From Carnegiea gigantea (lineage: Eukaryota > Streptophyta > Magnoliopsida > Caryophyllales > Cactaceae), in the NCBI GenBank assembly GCA_029747015.1, contig JAKOGI010000433.1, positions 532,001-596,000 on the forward strand: a DNA stretch of 64,000 nt. The letters run 5' to 3'. Position numbers and translations under genes: made by a program. Below, piece after piece: positions 36,296 to 48,312 of this stretch; the stretch's first letter is position 1; each line of letters begins with the position of its first letter. The notes below the pieces were generated by a model. That model was not told where the DNA came from. It saw only the letters and a list, made by a program, of their open reading frames with translations, and made no database searches.

Positions 36296-36494
36296 CTTAG
36301 TGTACGAGCATTTGGAGTGTAATTTTAAAGCCGCAAGCATACAGCTATCGTCGTAGTACTTGAGGGTCGTATCTTCAGAGATAAGGATGAAATTATTGCC
36401 ACACACTATTAATCTAATTCATTTCTAGCTAAAACTGAACATATTCATTGCAAGAAAAGCTAATCTAATTAATCATTAACAACTCACATGATTT
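35599..36494 (+). repeat. 896-bp tract identical to 61315-62210
   Basis: Base-by-base comparison shows no difference between the two tracts, bounded by a G/A difference at 35598/61314 and a C/T difference at 36495/62211. The tract spans the C gag and the first 194 bases of the antisense D LTR. Neighbouring sequence differs by about 5% (7 differences in 135 bases just upstream). Confidence 0.9.
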
Positions 36495-37500
36495 CATAAG
36501 GCCTAGCAAACTTTAACATAATAGAGCAAACTCCAATATAACTCATTACATTATCTAAATAAAAGATAAGGAAAATGAAACCAAACCAATAGCTAAACTA
36601 GATTTTTAATAAGGTTGAGTAAACAAAATACTTACTGAATGAAACGGAGAAAAGGGAGCAAAAAGTCCGTTTTGCCAAGCCACGGAAACTGGGACAGGCG
36701 CTTCGTTGCCAAACTAAGCTCACCCCACCTCACAATGTTAATAATCAAGTATCCACAAACAAACTCAAACCTCCACAGCCTAGATCACGATGCATAACCT
36801 AGAGAACCGAAAAACGAGAGGAAGGGACAGAGCTCAGACTGAACGAACTCAAGACAAACACCAAGTCGACCAAGATGATGCCAACGTATGGCACTCGAGC
36901 AAACAAAAAGAAGAAGCAGGATAGAATAGAACGATAGCAAAGGGGAAGGGATGTTGAACTCAACCATCAAGTAACCTAGAACCAAGCAACAAATGAGCTT
37001 CGAAGCTCATTAAAAATGGCAAAAATGCCGCTACCAAAGCCTCAAAAAGAGCGAAAATAAGGGAGGGGAAAAACTGAAATTAATCAAAACCAAACCCAAA
37101 AATGCTATCACAACTGAAGATTGTGACAAACTTCCCAAATCAACAAATTAAGCTTTGAATATATGAAATTGCAATCTAAAAAATGAATCTAACATTCGAA
37201 ATTCGAATAGATAAAAACAAATCCAAGCCCTAAATTACTAAAGTGCAATGGAAAGTAACTAAAAACCCAAAAAATTAAAACTTGAAAACTTAAACTAAAA
37301 CCTAGACTCCCTAGCTCCATGCGCCGTAGCCTTGACTTATACTCAAGCCCCTTCAATCTCGGCCCTTTGATCGTGCCTGATGTGGATGGTGCTGATGATG
37401 TTGGGTTTGCTGATGGAGAGATAGTGAAGTGGATGAGGATGACTATGGTGATGGTGGTGTCAATGGTGGTGGTGTTGTGGTGCCAGATCGAGAGAGAGAG

Positions 37501-37548
<48 letters not shown>

Positions 37549-37830
37549 AGAGATGAAGTGGGATGTGGGGGTTCTTTGGTCCGATGGATCGAGAGAGAAG
37601 AGAGAGAAGGAGAAACGTGGAGTAAGTACGTCAGATAAGCATGGGGACTCGGTAGATTTTGGTTTTTTTTCCTTTCTTGCTCTCTTTCCATCATTTCTTT
37701 CACAATTTTTCCCGATTTTCAGCATTGCAAAAATGAATCAAAACAAAATAAAAATCTAAATATAATAATTATTTCAAGCATAAATTAGGCATAAAGGTAT
37801 CGTAAAAATATCGCATTTTTGGCGTGAACA
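36301..37830 (-). repeat. Element D 3' LTR, antisense (1530 bp)
   Basis: On the minus strand it starts TGTTCACGCC (37830) and ends TCGTACA (36301). CTTAG at 36296-36300 is the D target duplication, reverse-complemented. It contains a (GA)n microsatellite at about 37490-37546. The Arg/Glu-repeat frames over that run are not genes. Confidence 0.87.
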
Positions 37831-39962
37831 AATACCCTCGCATAAATATTTTGCTCATCCTCGAGTAAAACAACGAAACTACCCAAAATGAAATGGAAAA
37901 TAAGAAGTAAAAAATCCTAACTCACTTTCGCACGAATCACGGTTGTATTTAGCGTATGCAATAAGCCCTTTAAACCTCTCAGTTTCCCAATTGGATGAGT
38001 GAGGTCTCGTGAGGATTTTCGAGTGAAATACCCACAAAAAATCTTTTCAAAGACAAAGAAAAATCTTTTTGGTTTTTTTCAAAACATGAACATACATACA
38101 AGTAATGGGAAATTATGCACATGACTTAAGCAATTGGAATATCCTAGTAACCGCCAAATTATATATAAATAGAATGAACAATCAAGAGATAACTAAGTCA
38201 AAGGAAGCATCCCGACTCTCATTTTTCACCCCACGCACAATATGCAATGATATATACATCTTGGTGCATGTGCAAAAGGATAGCAACCCCTATAAATCAA
38301 GTTGTTAACATTGACATAATCCCATTTCCTTGACTAATTACCTTCTTTGCTCCAATTTTTCCCCTTCTTTTTTTTTCCCCAAGAATAATATTATCCACTT
38401 GACTTACAAATGTTTGGGCTTTTCCTAAAAAAGGGTTTTATTAGAATGTGCAAAGCACTTATTTCATTGCCCAAAGAGATGTGTAATCAAGTAAAATAGC
38501 ACATATTCAAGCCAATTAAAGATATGAAATAAAGATAGTAGCTACAAACATTGATGCCTGGGTTTTTATTCACTTTTTAAGGTTTTTTTTTCTTTTATTC
38601 TTTTTTTCTCCTTTTTTTCGCATTTTTCAAGAAACATAGAAGGCAACTTCGACAAACAGAAAGTTCTTATGCCACTTAACAACAAGACCCTATAAATTGA
38701 CAATAAAGTGAGTAAGGTAGCACAAAATCACACATATGAGATGGGGTTATTATGAAAAATCGAATCTACATCCTCAACTAGATATCTCATCATGCAAATT
38801 CTATTTACATATAACTCAATAACATAGCACTTGGGATCACACTTACCTTTTTCAAAAAAATATGTACAAATGGGTACCTCACCCCTAGTCCAAAACTCTA
38901 CAATGTCCTCATTCTAGGAACTATGATACCAAAAAGCAATCACATAAGCTATACAACCATAAAACCAACATAAATCCATAATTATATACAAACTAGGGAG
39001 CCACCAACATCAAAAACAAACCAAAATCAAAATCCAAATCGAAACCACAACCAAAACCAAAACAAAACTAAACACACAAATAATCACCAAAATAAAAACA
39101 GGACAAGACCAAGAAGCCACTAAATATAAAACTAAACAAAAAGAAAATTTAAACAAAACAAGACACAAAAGAAAAACACAATATAAAACCAAGAGAACAA
39201 AAAGAAAGCACTAATAAGATATTTACAAAAACATACCACCAATACACAAAGCATTACCAAAACATCCTTAAAAAATAAAAAATACCCAATATAAACAAGG
39301 AACCACCAAATAAAAGACAAAAGAAAAGTAAACCTGAAGCAAAACAAAACTCAAAAGAAAAGAAAAACAAAATACAAAACCAAAACAAAACCACTAAAAC
39401 ATCAAAAAGAAAACAAAACAAAATATAAAACAAAACAAAACCAAAGAAAATTAAAAACTCACAAAACCAAGAAAACAAAACACACAACTAAAACATACAC
39501 AAACAATCCTAAATATCCACAACTATTCACAATCATAGATATCCACAACTAACAAGTAGTCACAAAACAACTATAACATAATCAAGTGTTATTGTGGCCA
39601 ACTCGGCTCAGCAAATCCCCACTTTCTCCTTAAAATCGATCATCCATACAATCACAATCCTAAATATCCACAACTATGTACAAAAAAGAAAGAAACGAAA
39701 TGAGAAATGAGAATAGAGAAGCGGTGAAACGATCATATTAGGTTGGGTACTAATTGTACCCAAGCTAATGCCTCACTCATATGATGTCAAGGAGGTTCAT
39801 AGAGCATCAGTCACTCTATCTCAGCTCACAAGCTACTACTCGAATCAAAAACGACTAAGGGTCGAAGCAACTTATCAAACATGCGGGCACAATCCTCATA
39901 GAAATGAAAATAGTTAGAAACAGGAGGTGTAACCCAAATAAAATGCATAAAAGAAGTGCAAG
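37831..39962 (-). other. Element D 3' non-coding interior with A/C-rich tract
   Basis: No gene is present. 38990-39490 is a long low-complexity plus-strand run of AAAAC/AAACC words; the minus-strand frames in it translate to Phe, Leu, Val and Cys stretches that imitate membrane proteins. A palindromic TCCTCGAGTA word lies near 37862 (copy 2 near 63565). The purine tract before the 3' LTR is weak (GCGAGGGTATT on the minus strand). Confidence 0.65.
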
Positions 39963-40602
39963 TCAAGGCTCTCTTGAGCTTATCAAAGATCTCAGCCCAA
40001 TCAAAAGAGAGATGTGTAGATGCAAAATCAAATGTACTAGGCAGTGGTCTAACAATAAATGACTATACGAATACATAAACCATTTGGAATGGTTTGAATT
40101 ATCAAAATGACATCCTACATGTCTAAAAGGGGATGGGAGATGAGCAAGGCAAGGCCAATCAAATGAAATACAAAAATCAAAGCTCATAGGATGGCCCAAA
40201 GTCAAGTCCTTCACCTCAAAGTGATCCTCGAGTCTAACTATGACACCATCATCAAGAGTCTGATCTAAACAATGACTGCCAAGCATAAAGGCTCAGATTC
40301 TACAAAAGTAGACTCGAGAGAGTCTAAAGAAGGAAGAACAATGGAGAGAGAAGTAGAGAGCGATAAAATAGGAGGGATGGGAGCTAAGTAAAGGGAAATC
40401 TCTACAGAAATGGGGTCAATAAGCTCATCAGGAGGTGTAACCTTACTAAAATCCACAACAGAAGGCTCCTCAAGAGAATTCTTCTCAAAAGAGGTATCCT
40501 CTAACTCAACTAACGTGCCACACTGATTATCAGAACCAGCATCAGTCTCAAAACCATCTACCCCCTTGACCTCTCTTGAGGGAGCCAAAGGAAGAGACGA
40601 GT
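39963..40602 (-). pseudogene. gag: Element D gag, second part
   Basis: Minus-strand pieces 40602-40265 and 40286-39963 give an acidic Ser/Pro-rich tail (SSLPLAPSREVKGVDGFETD, then LVELEDTSFEKNSLEEP) followed by a His/Phe/Leu-rich stretch after a frameshift near 40275. Its upstream edge is the left target duplication of element B (CGAGT at 40598-40602). The codon phase at that edge is the same as at 31538, so the two parts belonged to one reading frame before B inserted. No domain beyond the gag tail is recognised. Confidence 0.7.
40598..40602. repeat. Target-site duplication of element B, left side (CGAGT)
   Basis: CGAGT abuts the 5' LTR. Its partner is ACTCG at 31534-31538, the reverse complement, abutting the displaced LTR end (also 57253-57257 in copy 2). 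The orientation difference is the result of the inversion. Confidence 0.87.
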
Positions 40603-43600
40603 TGCAATAACCCAACTCTAACCCATATTTATTTATTTATTTAAATCATATTTATTTATTTAATTAATCATGTTTATTCATTTAATTAATCATGTTTATT
40701 AATTTAATCACTCATGGTTATTTGTTTAACCAAATCATGTTTATTAATTCAAGTACACTCAATTTATATATTTATCGAATTACCTTATGTCATTTAAATT
40801 TTTCATTTTTATTTATTGTATTTAATCATCCCAGTTGGAGGATATTTCATTTGGGTCCCATTTTGTAATTCAAGTTTCATTGATTATTAATTCAAGTTTC
40901 GTTGATTGATTAAATATCAGGTGAATCGATAGTAGGCCTCGATATATGGTTTAAGAAATTATTATTATTATTACTACTATTATTATTATTTTTATAACCT
41001 CGTAAAAATTTAATTTCGAGCTACGAAAATTCTATCGCGTACGGTTTATTTCCCTTCCCAGGCGCAAACTGTATAAGCCAATCATAGCCCAAGAAGCTGA
41101 CATTCTTAACCATGATTTAAATCTAACCTTAAACTTAACCATGGTTGGCCAAAAAGCTCCTTATGGGAGGTTAAATACTAGCCAAATTATGTTGATTCAT
41201 TTCTAACCAAGTAAAACCCGCACACACTCATCTTCTCTCCTCTTTGTCTCTCTATTCGGCCACCCTCTCCCCCTCCCAGCTGTTGCTATTTTCTAGTGGT
41301 TTTCGGCCAGCCCACCATCACCCCTTGGCTGCCTCCAACCACCCCGACATTGTAGTACCACTAACCACCATCCTCAATTCTCAAAACCACCAAACATCAC
41401 CCCCATCTCTCTCTTTTTAAGCTCCAAGTAAGTGATCTCAACTTGGATTCTTTTCATTTTGATTTTTGTTTTTGTGATTTGGGTTTTGATCATGTTCTTT
41501 GGAGGAAAACAAGAGTTATTTTGATGTTTTTAATTATGGATTGAGCTTGAAGCATGCTAGGGTTTAGGGGTTTGCCATGATCACGTTAGCTTAGGTCAGG
41601 TGATAGATTTGGATTGTTTTGTATATGATTTTGTAATATCTAGTCGTATTGATGGTTATGATGGTGTTTTTGGTGATTTGGAATGATTTGAAAGTGAGTT
41701 AAAGTTGGCCATAAACTAGGGCTCTAATGATATTGCAAGGCTTAGCTCTCCTCTCGTGGAAAGCACGTTATTTGTGTATATTTGATTGAGAAATGAATCT
41801 TTGATTTATATGATTATGAAGTGAAATTGAGTATTATGGATTAGTATCGAGATGAGAAGGACCAAGCTTCATTACATGATTTTAAGGAGTGATTTTAGAC
41901 GAGAATTTATGTGAAAAGAAAGAAGAAAGCAATGACAGTGTGGCTGTAAATTAATAGAAAATAGGAGACACTTTGCTAATAAACTGACAATGGTCGGCCT
42001 AGCTAAAAATTTGGTGGATAGATAGATCAATGAGTTATCTTTCAAATACTTTTTATATCGCCCTAATCCGAGTTCTGTAGAAAAAGTTATGGTTGTTTTG
42101 CTAGAACTGCACAGGTTCGACCAAAATTAAGACACTTGTGTTCTACCTCATTTTGGAAACTCTATTGTGAGAATCATGTTTTGTGTTGTAAATAAAAGAT
42201 TTTCAGGACTTCTTAATCTTGTGATATTGGGATTTTAGGTCTTCATTTGAGATCAAGAGTGAAAGTTATAAAATTTTCAAGTGAACTGACTTGCTTTGGT
42301 GCAAATTGGGCTGTTATTACAATTTCTGTGCAGCATATATTTTGTGGAAAATTCTGAAAATTTTAATGTGGATTGTCCATATTGTTTTGATTATCCTATA
42401 AGATTTCATGAATTTTGGTTGAGTATTTTTAGTGTGGTGATTTTGAAAATATTTTGAGTAATTGTGTAAAGAGCAATAACAAAGATTGAGTAAGATTGAT
42501 CATGCACTCATTTTGTGAATTTTGGGCCAAGTAAGGCCCATTTAAGGGGGGAAACAAATGCTTATGGGGTTTGATAGGGCATTTAGCTAAATTATAGAGA
42601 GAAAGGAAGACAAATATGTATTGTGGGAGTATATTTATGAGTTGTAGATTTACAAAGGAAAATACCAAGTTTAATGAGTTTAATAGCTTCTATGATTTTC
42701 AATGACTCATTTGGGGTGGAAAACTACGTTTATTAGGCTTATGAATGAAATATGATAAGTGAGGAGAGTAATGATTCAGAAAATAGTGTTTATTAGATCA
42801 AGTTAGTGTTATATATGCCATTTTGAACCAAGATACATCTCTCTTGGCCTTAAATCTGTATTATCAGTTCGTTTCAGAGGTATCAAAAAAAAAAATCAAT
42901 CTTTCATTATAATGATCATGAAGGCCTATTGCCAAGAATCATTTACTCTTATGGTCAATCCATTTATACCCATCAAGGCCTTTTCCTTTTTAATCTCATC
43001 TATCTTATTGTGCTTTATTTTACTTTCATTTAACTTTATATTAGATTAATTACTTTCAGTTATCCCGTTTTGGGATTATCTTAGCATAACCTATCTTATA
43101 AGTTATGTGAGTTGCTTACTCAATTTCTATCAAAGTTACAAGTTATGTGAGTTTCATTTACGGACTACACATATCTACAATTACATTTGTGAAATAGAGT
43201 TGAGGCCCAATTTATTGTTTCCCGTTATGCATAAGTTTTATCAATTCAGAACATATTTATCAAGTTCGAATCCATTTTAAAGACTCAAGGTACGTTCATT
43301 GCCTGTATCTTTAAGATTCAGCACCATTTTATCAAGTTATATCGTCATCTGGTAAGTATACCAATGAACCAGTTTAATCAGAGGTTTACCACATAATTAG
43401 TGACCCCGTCGGTGGTAGGGCGATGGCCCTTCAATCAGTGATATGTCGTGATGTCAGGCCGGGGTTCCCAATCGACCTGGCAGGTATGCATTTATTAATG
43501 GATCGTCATATCTATCAAGGGGTTCACTTACAGATAATAATGTGCAATTCAGTTTTATGTCACTTATATTTCTATTGCTATTGCGAACTAAATGAATTGT

Positions 43601-44087
43601 AAAGGCGGGTACCCATCAACACTGTTTCTACGCTTATTTTACAATTACAGGAATGTATGTATTGAGTTTCAGCACACATTTTCGAATGGTTTTCATTTTC
43701 TCCATTTTAGGTGATGAAGTGTCACATGTTTCTCCATTTAGCAAGCCCTTTTAGAAGTCATCAGATACTCATAGTGGATTCAGCATAGCATAAATGTTGG
43801 GATCAGCCTCTAGGTCAAGTTGGGTCCATATTCAATATAGTTGTGTAGTGTGGAGTGTTAGTTAGCACATGATACAATTAAGTCGATTGTACTGAAGTTA
43901 AACTATTATGGACTTTGGACTTGGAGTGTTTCAGTTTAATAGATATTGTGATTATGAACATGAGTTGCAAGATTAAATGGTTTCAGTGACTCTTGTCCTT
44001 ATCAGGACGGCGGTAGTGCCTTTCACTATTAGGTCTTCTGTTGCGGTTATCTATGAATCAAGTAATTAGCAATTTGGAGGCATTATA
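40603..44087 (+). repeat. Element B 5' LTR (3485 bp)
   Basis: It starts TGCAATAACCC and ends GGCATTATA (the family end is TTACA, so one base has decayed). The first 2.68 kb match 48313-50998; the last 793 bp match the reverse complement of 31539-32331 and of 57258-58049. A GC-richer, Pro-coding-like block near 41260-41340 matches the corresponding block of element E. Confidence 0.92.
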
Positions 44088-44091
44088 GATT

Positions 44092-44103
44092 TAGTATCAG
44101 AGC
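44092..44103 (+). promoter_or_regulatory. Primer-binding site of element B
   Basis: TAGTATCAGAGC, one G-to-A change from the initiator-Met tRNA site, four bases after the LTR. Confidence 0.88.
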
Positions 44104-46329
44104 TAAGGTTATAAGGGCCACTGTGAACTATCAAGTGTTTATGAGTTAGCTATCAAGGTGTGTATGAGTTATGTTAGACCATTTAAATGAGCTATTGACT
44201 ATAAGTTCATATGTATGGGCATATATTGAGGAACCATTTCTATTTGGGTGACTTAATCATTTGGTAATATCTTAAGATTCGAGCATTAGCAAAGTGGAAT
44301 GTGGAACCATTTGGGTCACCTGTTAGTGAGGCATGCTCTCATTTATCTGGGAGTTATATTGTATGTTCTATTTCTCTCATTTGTTTAAATTTTTGCAATT
44401 GTGCACCCTGGGTGTGTGACCCGTTGAGTTATAAACTCTGGCGTGTGGTCGTGGAGCTATTAAAGTGTTTCTCGTCATTTCAAGTATCTATTGTAAAGCT
44501 TTAGGCTAGGTTTTAGTCAGGTTTTAGGCAGAACTCTATCCGTTTTGCCTCAGGATTTGAGAGTTTTATTGAGGTGTGTTAATATACCTGATCTTGAGTA
44601 CAGTGATGATTGAAACCTGATGTGGGGATGCCATTTGCAACTTCTTAAGGGATTAATATAGTGTTAAGTTAGATATAAACCTCTAGATGAGGAAATGTCT
44701 TGTGGGGCAATATCTTTGAGGTGAACCAATATGAGATGAACATTACAATGAGTGCTCATGTATAGTGATAACAATTAGTAGCTTATGGTGTGCTACTTGG
44801 CATTATATGGGTGGTACAACTAAGATTAAGCTGCCGTATAGGAATTATCTGGTCTTGACACTAAGACCTTACATCAGCAATGCTCCCATTACTTCCTATC
44901 ATTGACTTATTTCTGCCCTAGTTACCTTGAATTGTTCAGACGCATCATTTCTTTGCCACTAACATTCTCTTGATTTGTAATGGAGTGTTTATGAAAAATC
45001 TCATATGTGGTATGTGGGGAGCCCTTTAAACACATTTGAGCAACCTTTCTTATAGGCGATTCAAACCATGACAATCATAATCGTTAAATTCTTTGTTTCC
45101 ATAATAGAGCCTATAATGGCCCCTGGTATGCGTTATTGTGTGATTTGCAGTTCTTTCTAAGCATATTTGACCCATTCTACTTACAGTTCAGTCATCACTA
45201 TGTTAATATTTTTACTGTCGCCTACTTTAACTTCTTGCTTCTATTTGGGCACTATTCATTTGTTGCTTGCAAAGCCTTTGGTTGCTTCAAACCTAAGTCA
45301 TTGAGCGCCCTTTCAGCAATTAAATGGATCCATATTGATCATGTTTCTATAGCACCGTAACATTATATTGGCATGCTACTCTATGGCAGTGACTGCATGT
45401 CATTACTAAAGTTATTTTGACAATCCTTTCTTTACTAGTACAGCCTATCTTAATATTGATAAACAACGATTTGTGCTATTTTCATCTGCCAGAAGTTTTG
45501 GAGTTTATATGCCTACCCAAGACTTCTATTTACTACAGAATATGTTATTGATGGATGTCATCATGTGCAGTCATAAGACTGACTCCTTCATCTTGACGTA
45601 TTGGCCTTTCAAACACTAGATGAATGAAATTTTCCTTCTGGTGGTGTTGACCCTTATTTCATCAATATACTCACATACAGGTACCATATGACTTTTCAAA
45701 TGCCTCTTTGGTAATCCATTAGATTTCTTCACCTTTAATACTTAATACTCCCTCTCAACTTCATTACATCATTCATTTACTTTACTATCATGGCCATCAT
45801 GAATAAACTGCATGTCTTGTATATGCAGGTCATTTATATGTCTTACCTGTTTCATTACGAATCTTCGTCCTTTCATTCATTCAGCTTGCATGCTGGTCCT
45901 TTATAACTAATAAAGAAATATCTTTGCAAGAGTTCATGGTGTGGCTATATCTCTTTACGCTGTAGATCATCCCCTGTCTTTTAAATTTATTGAGACCAGT
46001 AGGCAGTTGAATGTGTTATCTTTTTGTAAATATGTCTCTAGTAGTATTGCTAGAACTATATTCATTGGTATTCAATCCAGTTTGATTGGCAGACCTTGTT
46101 ATCATTATACGGATGAACTGATTGTGTACTTAAAGAAGATGACTTGTAAAGATCTTAAGGTTAGTTTGAGAAATGAGGAAAGACTAGACGTGTGTTTCAG
46201 TGGACCGAGGGAAGAAAAATCCTATTTCTGCCCTAATTACACTGTGCAAGCAAGTGAATTATCCTGTCAGTAATGCATTGAATATTAGTGATATGCCAAC
46301 CACAGTTGGTATATACATATTAACAATTA
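44104..46329 (+). other. Element B leader and unrecognisable gag region
   Basis: About 2.2 kb without a frame I can assign. Gag and protease would be expected here; I see no zinc knuckle or protease motif, so they are deleted or too decayed to read by eye. The frame 45941-46273 (110 codons) has no recognised motif. Confidence 0.5.
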
Positions 46330-46790
46330 CAGTTTGTGAATTTAGAGATATTTTATGTGAGGACTTTCAGGACTGTTTTCCCTAAGAAATATTGATTTTC
46401 AGATCAACCTAGTTCTAGGTGCTCAATCCATTTTTAGAGCCCCTATCATATGACCCCCAGTAGAGTTCAAAGAACTAAAGATTTAGTAAGATGAGTTGTT
46501 ACAGAAGGGAGTTATTTGACTAAGTGTGTCACCGTGGAAAACCCTAGTTTTATATGTGTGAAGAAGGAAGGCAGAATCTTATGGTTGTGTACTGTGCACA
46601 GAAAGTTGAACAAGATCACTATCAAAAACAAGTGCCCTATACCTTGAATAAATGATTTATGGGATTAACTGCCAACAACAGAAGTCTTTTCTGGGAATAA
46701 TTTGAGGTCAGGATATCACACCTAAACTATATAACCACAATTTATCTTTTGCAAGAATGACCTTTTGCAGTAATTCTTGAAATCGTTTGC
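46330..46790 (+). pseudogene. Element B reverse transcriptase remnant (N-terminal half)
   Basis: Across stops and frameshifts the plus strand shows blocks of chromovirus RT: DFQDCFP near 46362, PVEFKELK near 46455, LSVSPW near 46510, LNKITIKNKCPIP near 46598 and VFSGNNLRSGYH near 46683. It breaks off near 46790 before the YxDD catalytic motif. Confidence 0.8.
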
Positions 46791-47790
46791 TTGTCTCATC
46801 TTCAAAACTTGATAGTATCCAATATTGTTTAATCTCCCTTGCCTTTTAACCCGATATTTCCTATTAACATGATCTTCCATGTCTTTGCAAACCCATTGTT
46901 AAATGTGCAATGCATTTTTGTTCGACCTTATATAGTTGTCAACGTTCCAGTGCTCTCGATCTTCACCATCTTTATTTCATGATCATGAGTTGTAGTTCAT
47001 TCCGTTGAGAGCCAATTCACACATCTACCTTACTCTCTTTATTTTGAACTTCAACTCCCACACATATATCTTACATTCTAATAAATAAACTTCTGCATTC
47101 TCTATTTAATCTTACTGTTGTACTTGAATTGGCTTCATATGAGCAAACGCATGCTCCTATTGTGACTTGCTCAATATACTAATCTCTCCATTAGCACTTT
47201 GCTCGTCCAATGCATTTATCTATCCATTACACTTTGCTTGTCTAATCCATTTATCTATTTATTGCATATTGCTTGTCCCATCTATCTATTGCACTTATCT
47301 TGTTGGTTGTGGCCATAAAGTCACCTTGTTAAAGCTCAGTCGCTTGTCATCTTATTTCCAATTCATTAGTCAAATCCGAGTATAACCGGGCCATCTTTCT
47401 CCTTGATTGATTATTTATTGGACCCTTTATGATCCATATTTGTAAATCATAATTCTTATGGCATTATATTTCATAATTCATAATACACTTATGGTTATCT
47501 TTATTCTAACCACCCTATGTTAATCCCTCCTTTATAAATCTTTTCTAGTCTCATTGTTTATTTCTTTTGTTCCTAATGACTCACTTGACTACCAATTCCA
47601 TCATTTTCATCTCTGACCATGTTTATTCTAGCGTCCAATTAGGACTTAGAGCACATCTTAGGCTAGTCTAATAAGGGAAGATCATGTGGTGCATTAAGAA
47701 CATCAGATGAGGACATTTTGATAATGGCATAATCTCAAACAATGTTTAGAGGTATTAGAGTAAGCCAGAAGAAACATCGAGAATAATGAG
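46791..47790 (+). other. Element B interior, unrecognised
   Basis: An AT-rich, pyrimidine-rich stretch with repeated CATTTATCTATT-like words at 47210-47300. No coding match was seen. RNase H and most of integrase would lie here in an intact element. Confidence 0.45.
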
Positions 47791-48300
47791 ACAGTTTAAG
47801 TACATGCTAAAGTGGCAGAAGGACTACACAAGAGTCATATGGTCATTTTGACCAAAGAAGGAGACAATCAAAGTTCAGATGAGATATAAAGTATTCCAAA
47901 GGGCTTCTCTAGTCAAGGGTGTCAAGGGACTGGATATCAAAAATAATTGAGCCCTCGTTACATTGGGCTTTATGAGTCAGTATAGGAGTACTTATTAGGA
48001 AATGCAATGGTTTCCAAACCTATTAGTGGGTAAAACAGAGAACCAGTAGAGTGGAGTACCTCCTTTGCAGTAACAAGTTTACTGCAAGTTTTTCTTTTGA
48101 AGAGAATATCAATTTTGAACCAAAGTAATCAAGCCAGTGAAGTCATTGAAGATCTAGATACTCGACCGCAGGATTAAGCAGCTATGCACTTTGGGCTAAT
48201 CATACCTTTTTGGAGGGAAACAGTGAAAACCAACTATCCATACTTGAGGTGGCATTGCATATAAGATCAAAATCATAAGTTTCGAGGACGAAACTCTTTA
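47791..48300 (+). pseudogene. Element B integrase C-terminus and chromodomain remnant
   Basis: A short, much-decayed stretch. Fragments resemble the end of chromovirus integrase (DQRRRQSKFR near 47860, followed by a Lys/Gly-rich stretch), then the chromodomain region (EDLDTRPQD near 48150, KTNYPYL near 48230) and the closing KFRGRNSL motif near 48277. In intact relatives the chromodomain steers integration to particular chromatin. Confidence 0.62.
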
Positions 48301-48312
48301 AGGGGGGAAGAC
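48301..48312 (+). promoter_or_regulatory. Polypurine tract of element B
   Basis: AGGGGGGAAGAC directly before the LTR start. Confidence 0.88.

Larger units (their letters stand above)
25435..38294 (+). repeat. Direct segmental duplication, copy 1
   Basis: This span is matched in the same orientation by 52684-64000. The match includes every internal insertion junction and both inverted D LTRs, so it is a copy of the already rearranged locus and not a set of separate insertions. Sampled stretches differ by about 4-5%, mostly transitions. Copy 1 contains about 1.17 kb (25470-26639) that is absent from copy 2. The right limit is set only by the window edge in copy 2. Confidence 0.88.

Noticed and set aside
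37319..37759. Plus-strand frame of 146 codons with an Arg/Glu repeat, and its copy at 63035-63250
   Set aside because: It runs over the (GA)n microsatellite inside the antisense D LTR, and the opposite strand gives an equally long Ser/Leu frame.
29064..37830. The two D LTRs in opposite orientation look like the arms of one giant inverted-repeat (foldback) transposon
   Set aside because: Their ends, target duplications and the gag halves fit a normal LTR element whose right half was inverted together with B; the same LTR B and C breaks explain it without a new element type.
39010..39487. Minus-strand frames rich in Phe, Leu, Val and Cys resembling membrane proteins
   Set aside because: They are translations of the A/C-rich low-complexity tract; composition alone produces them and no other feature supports a gene.
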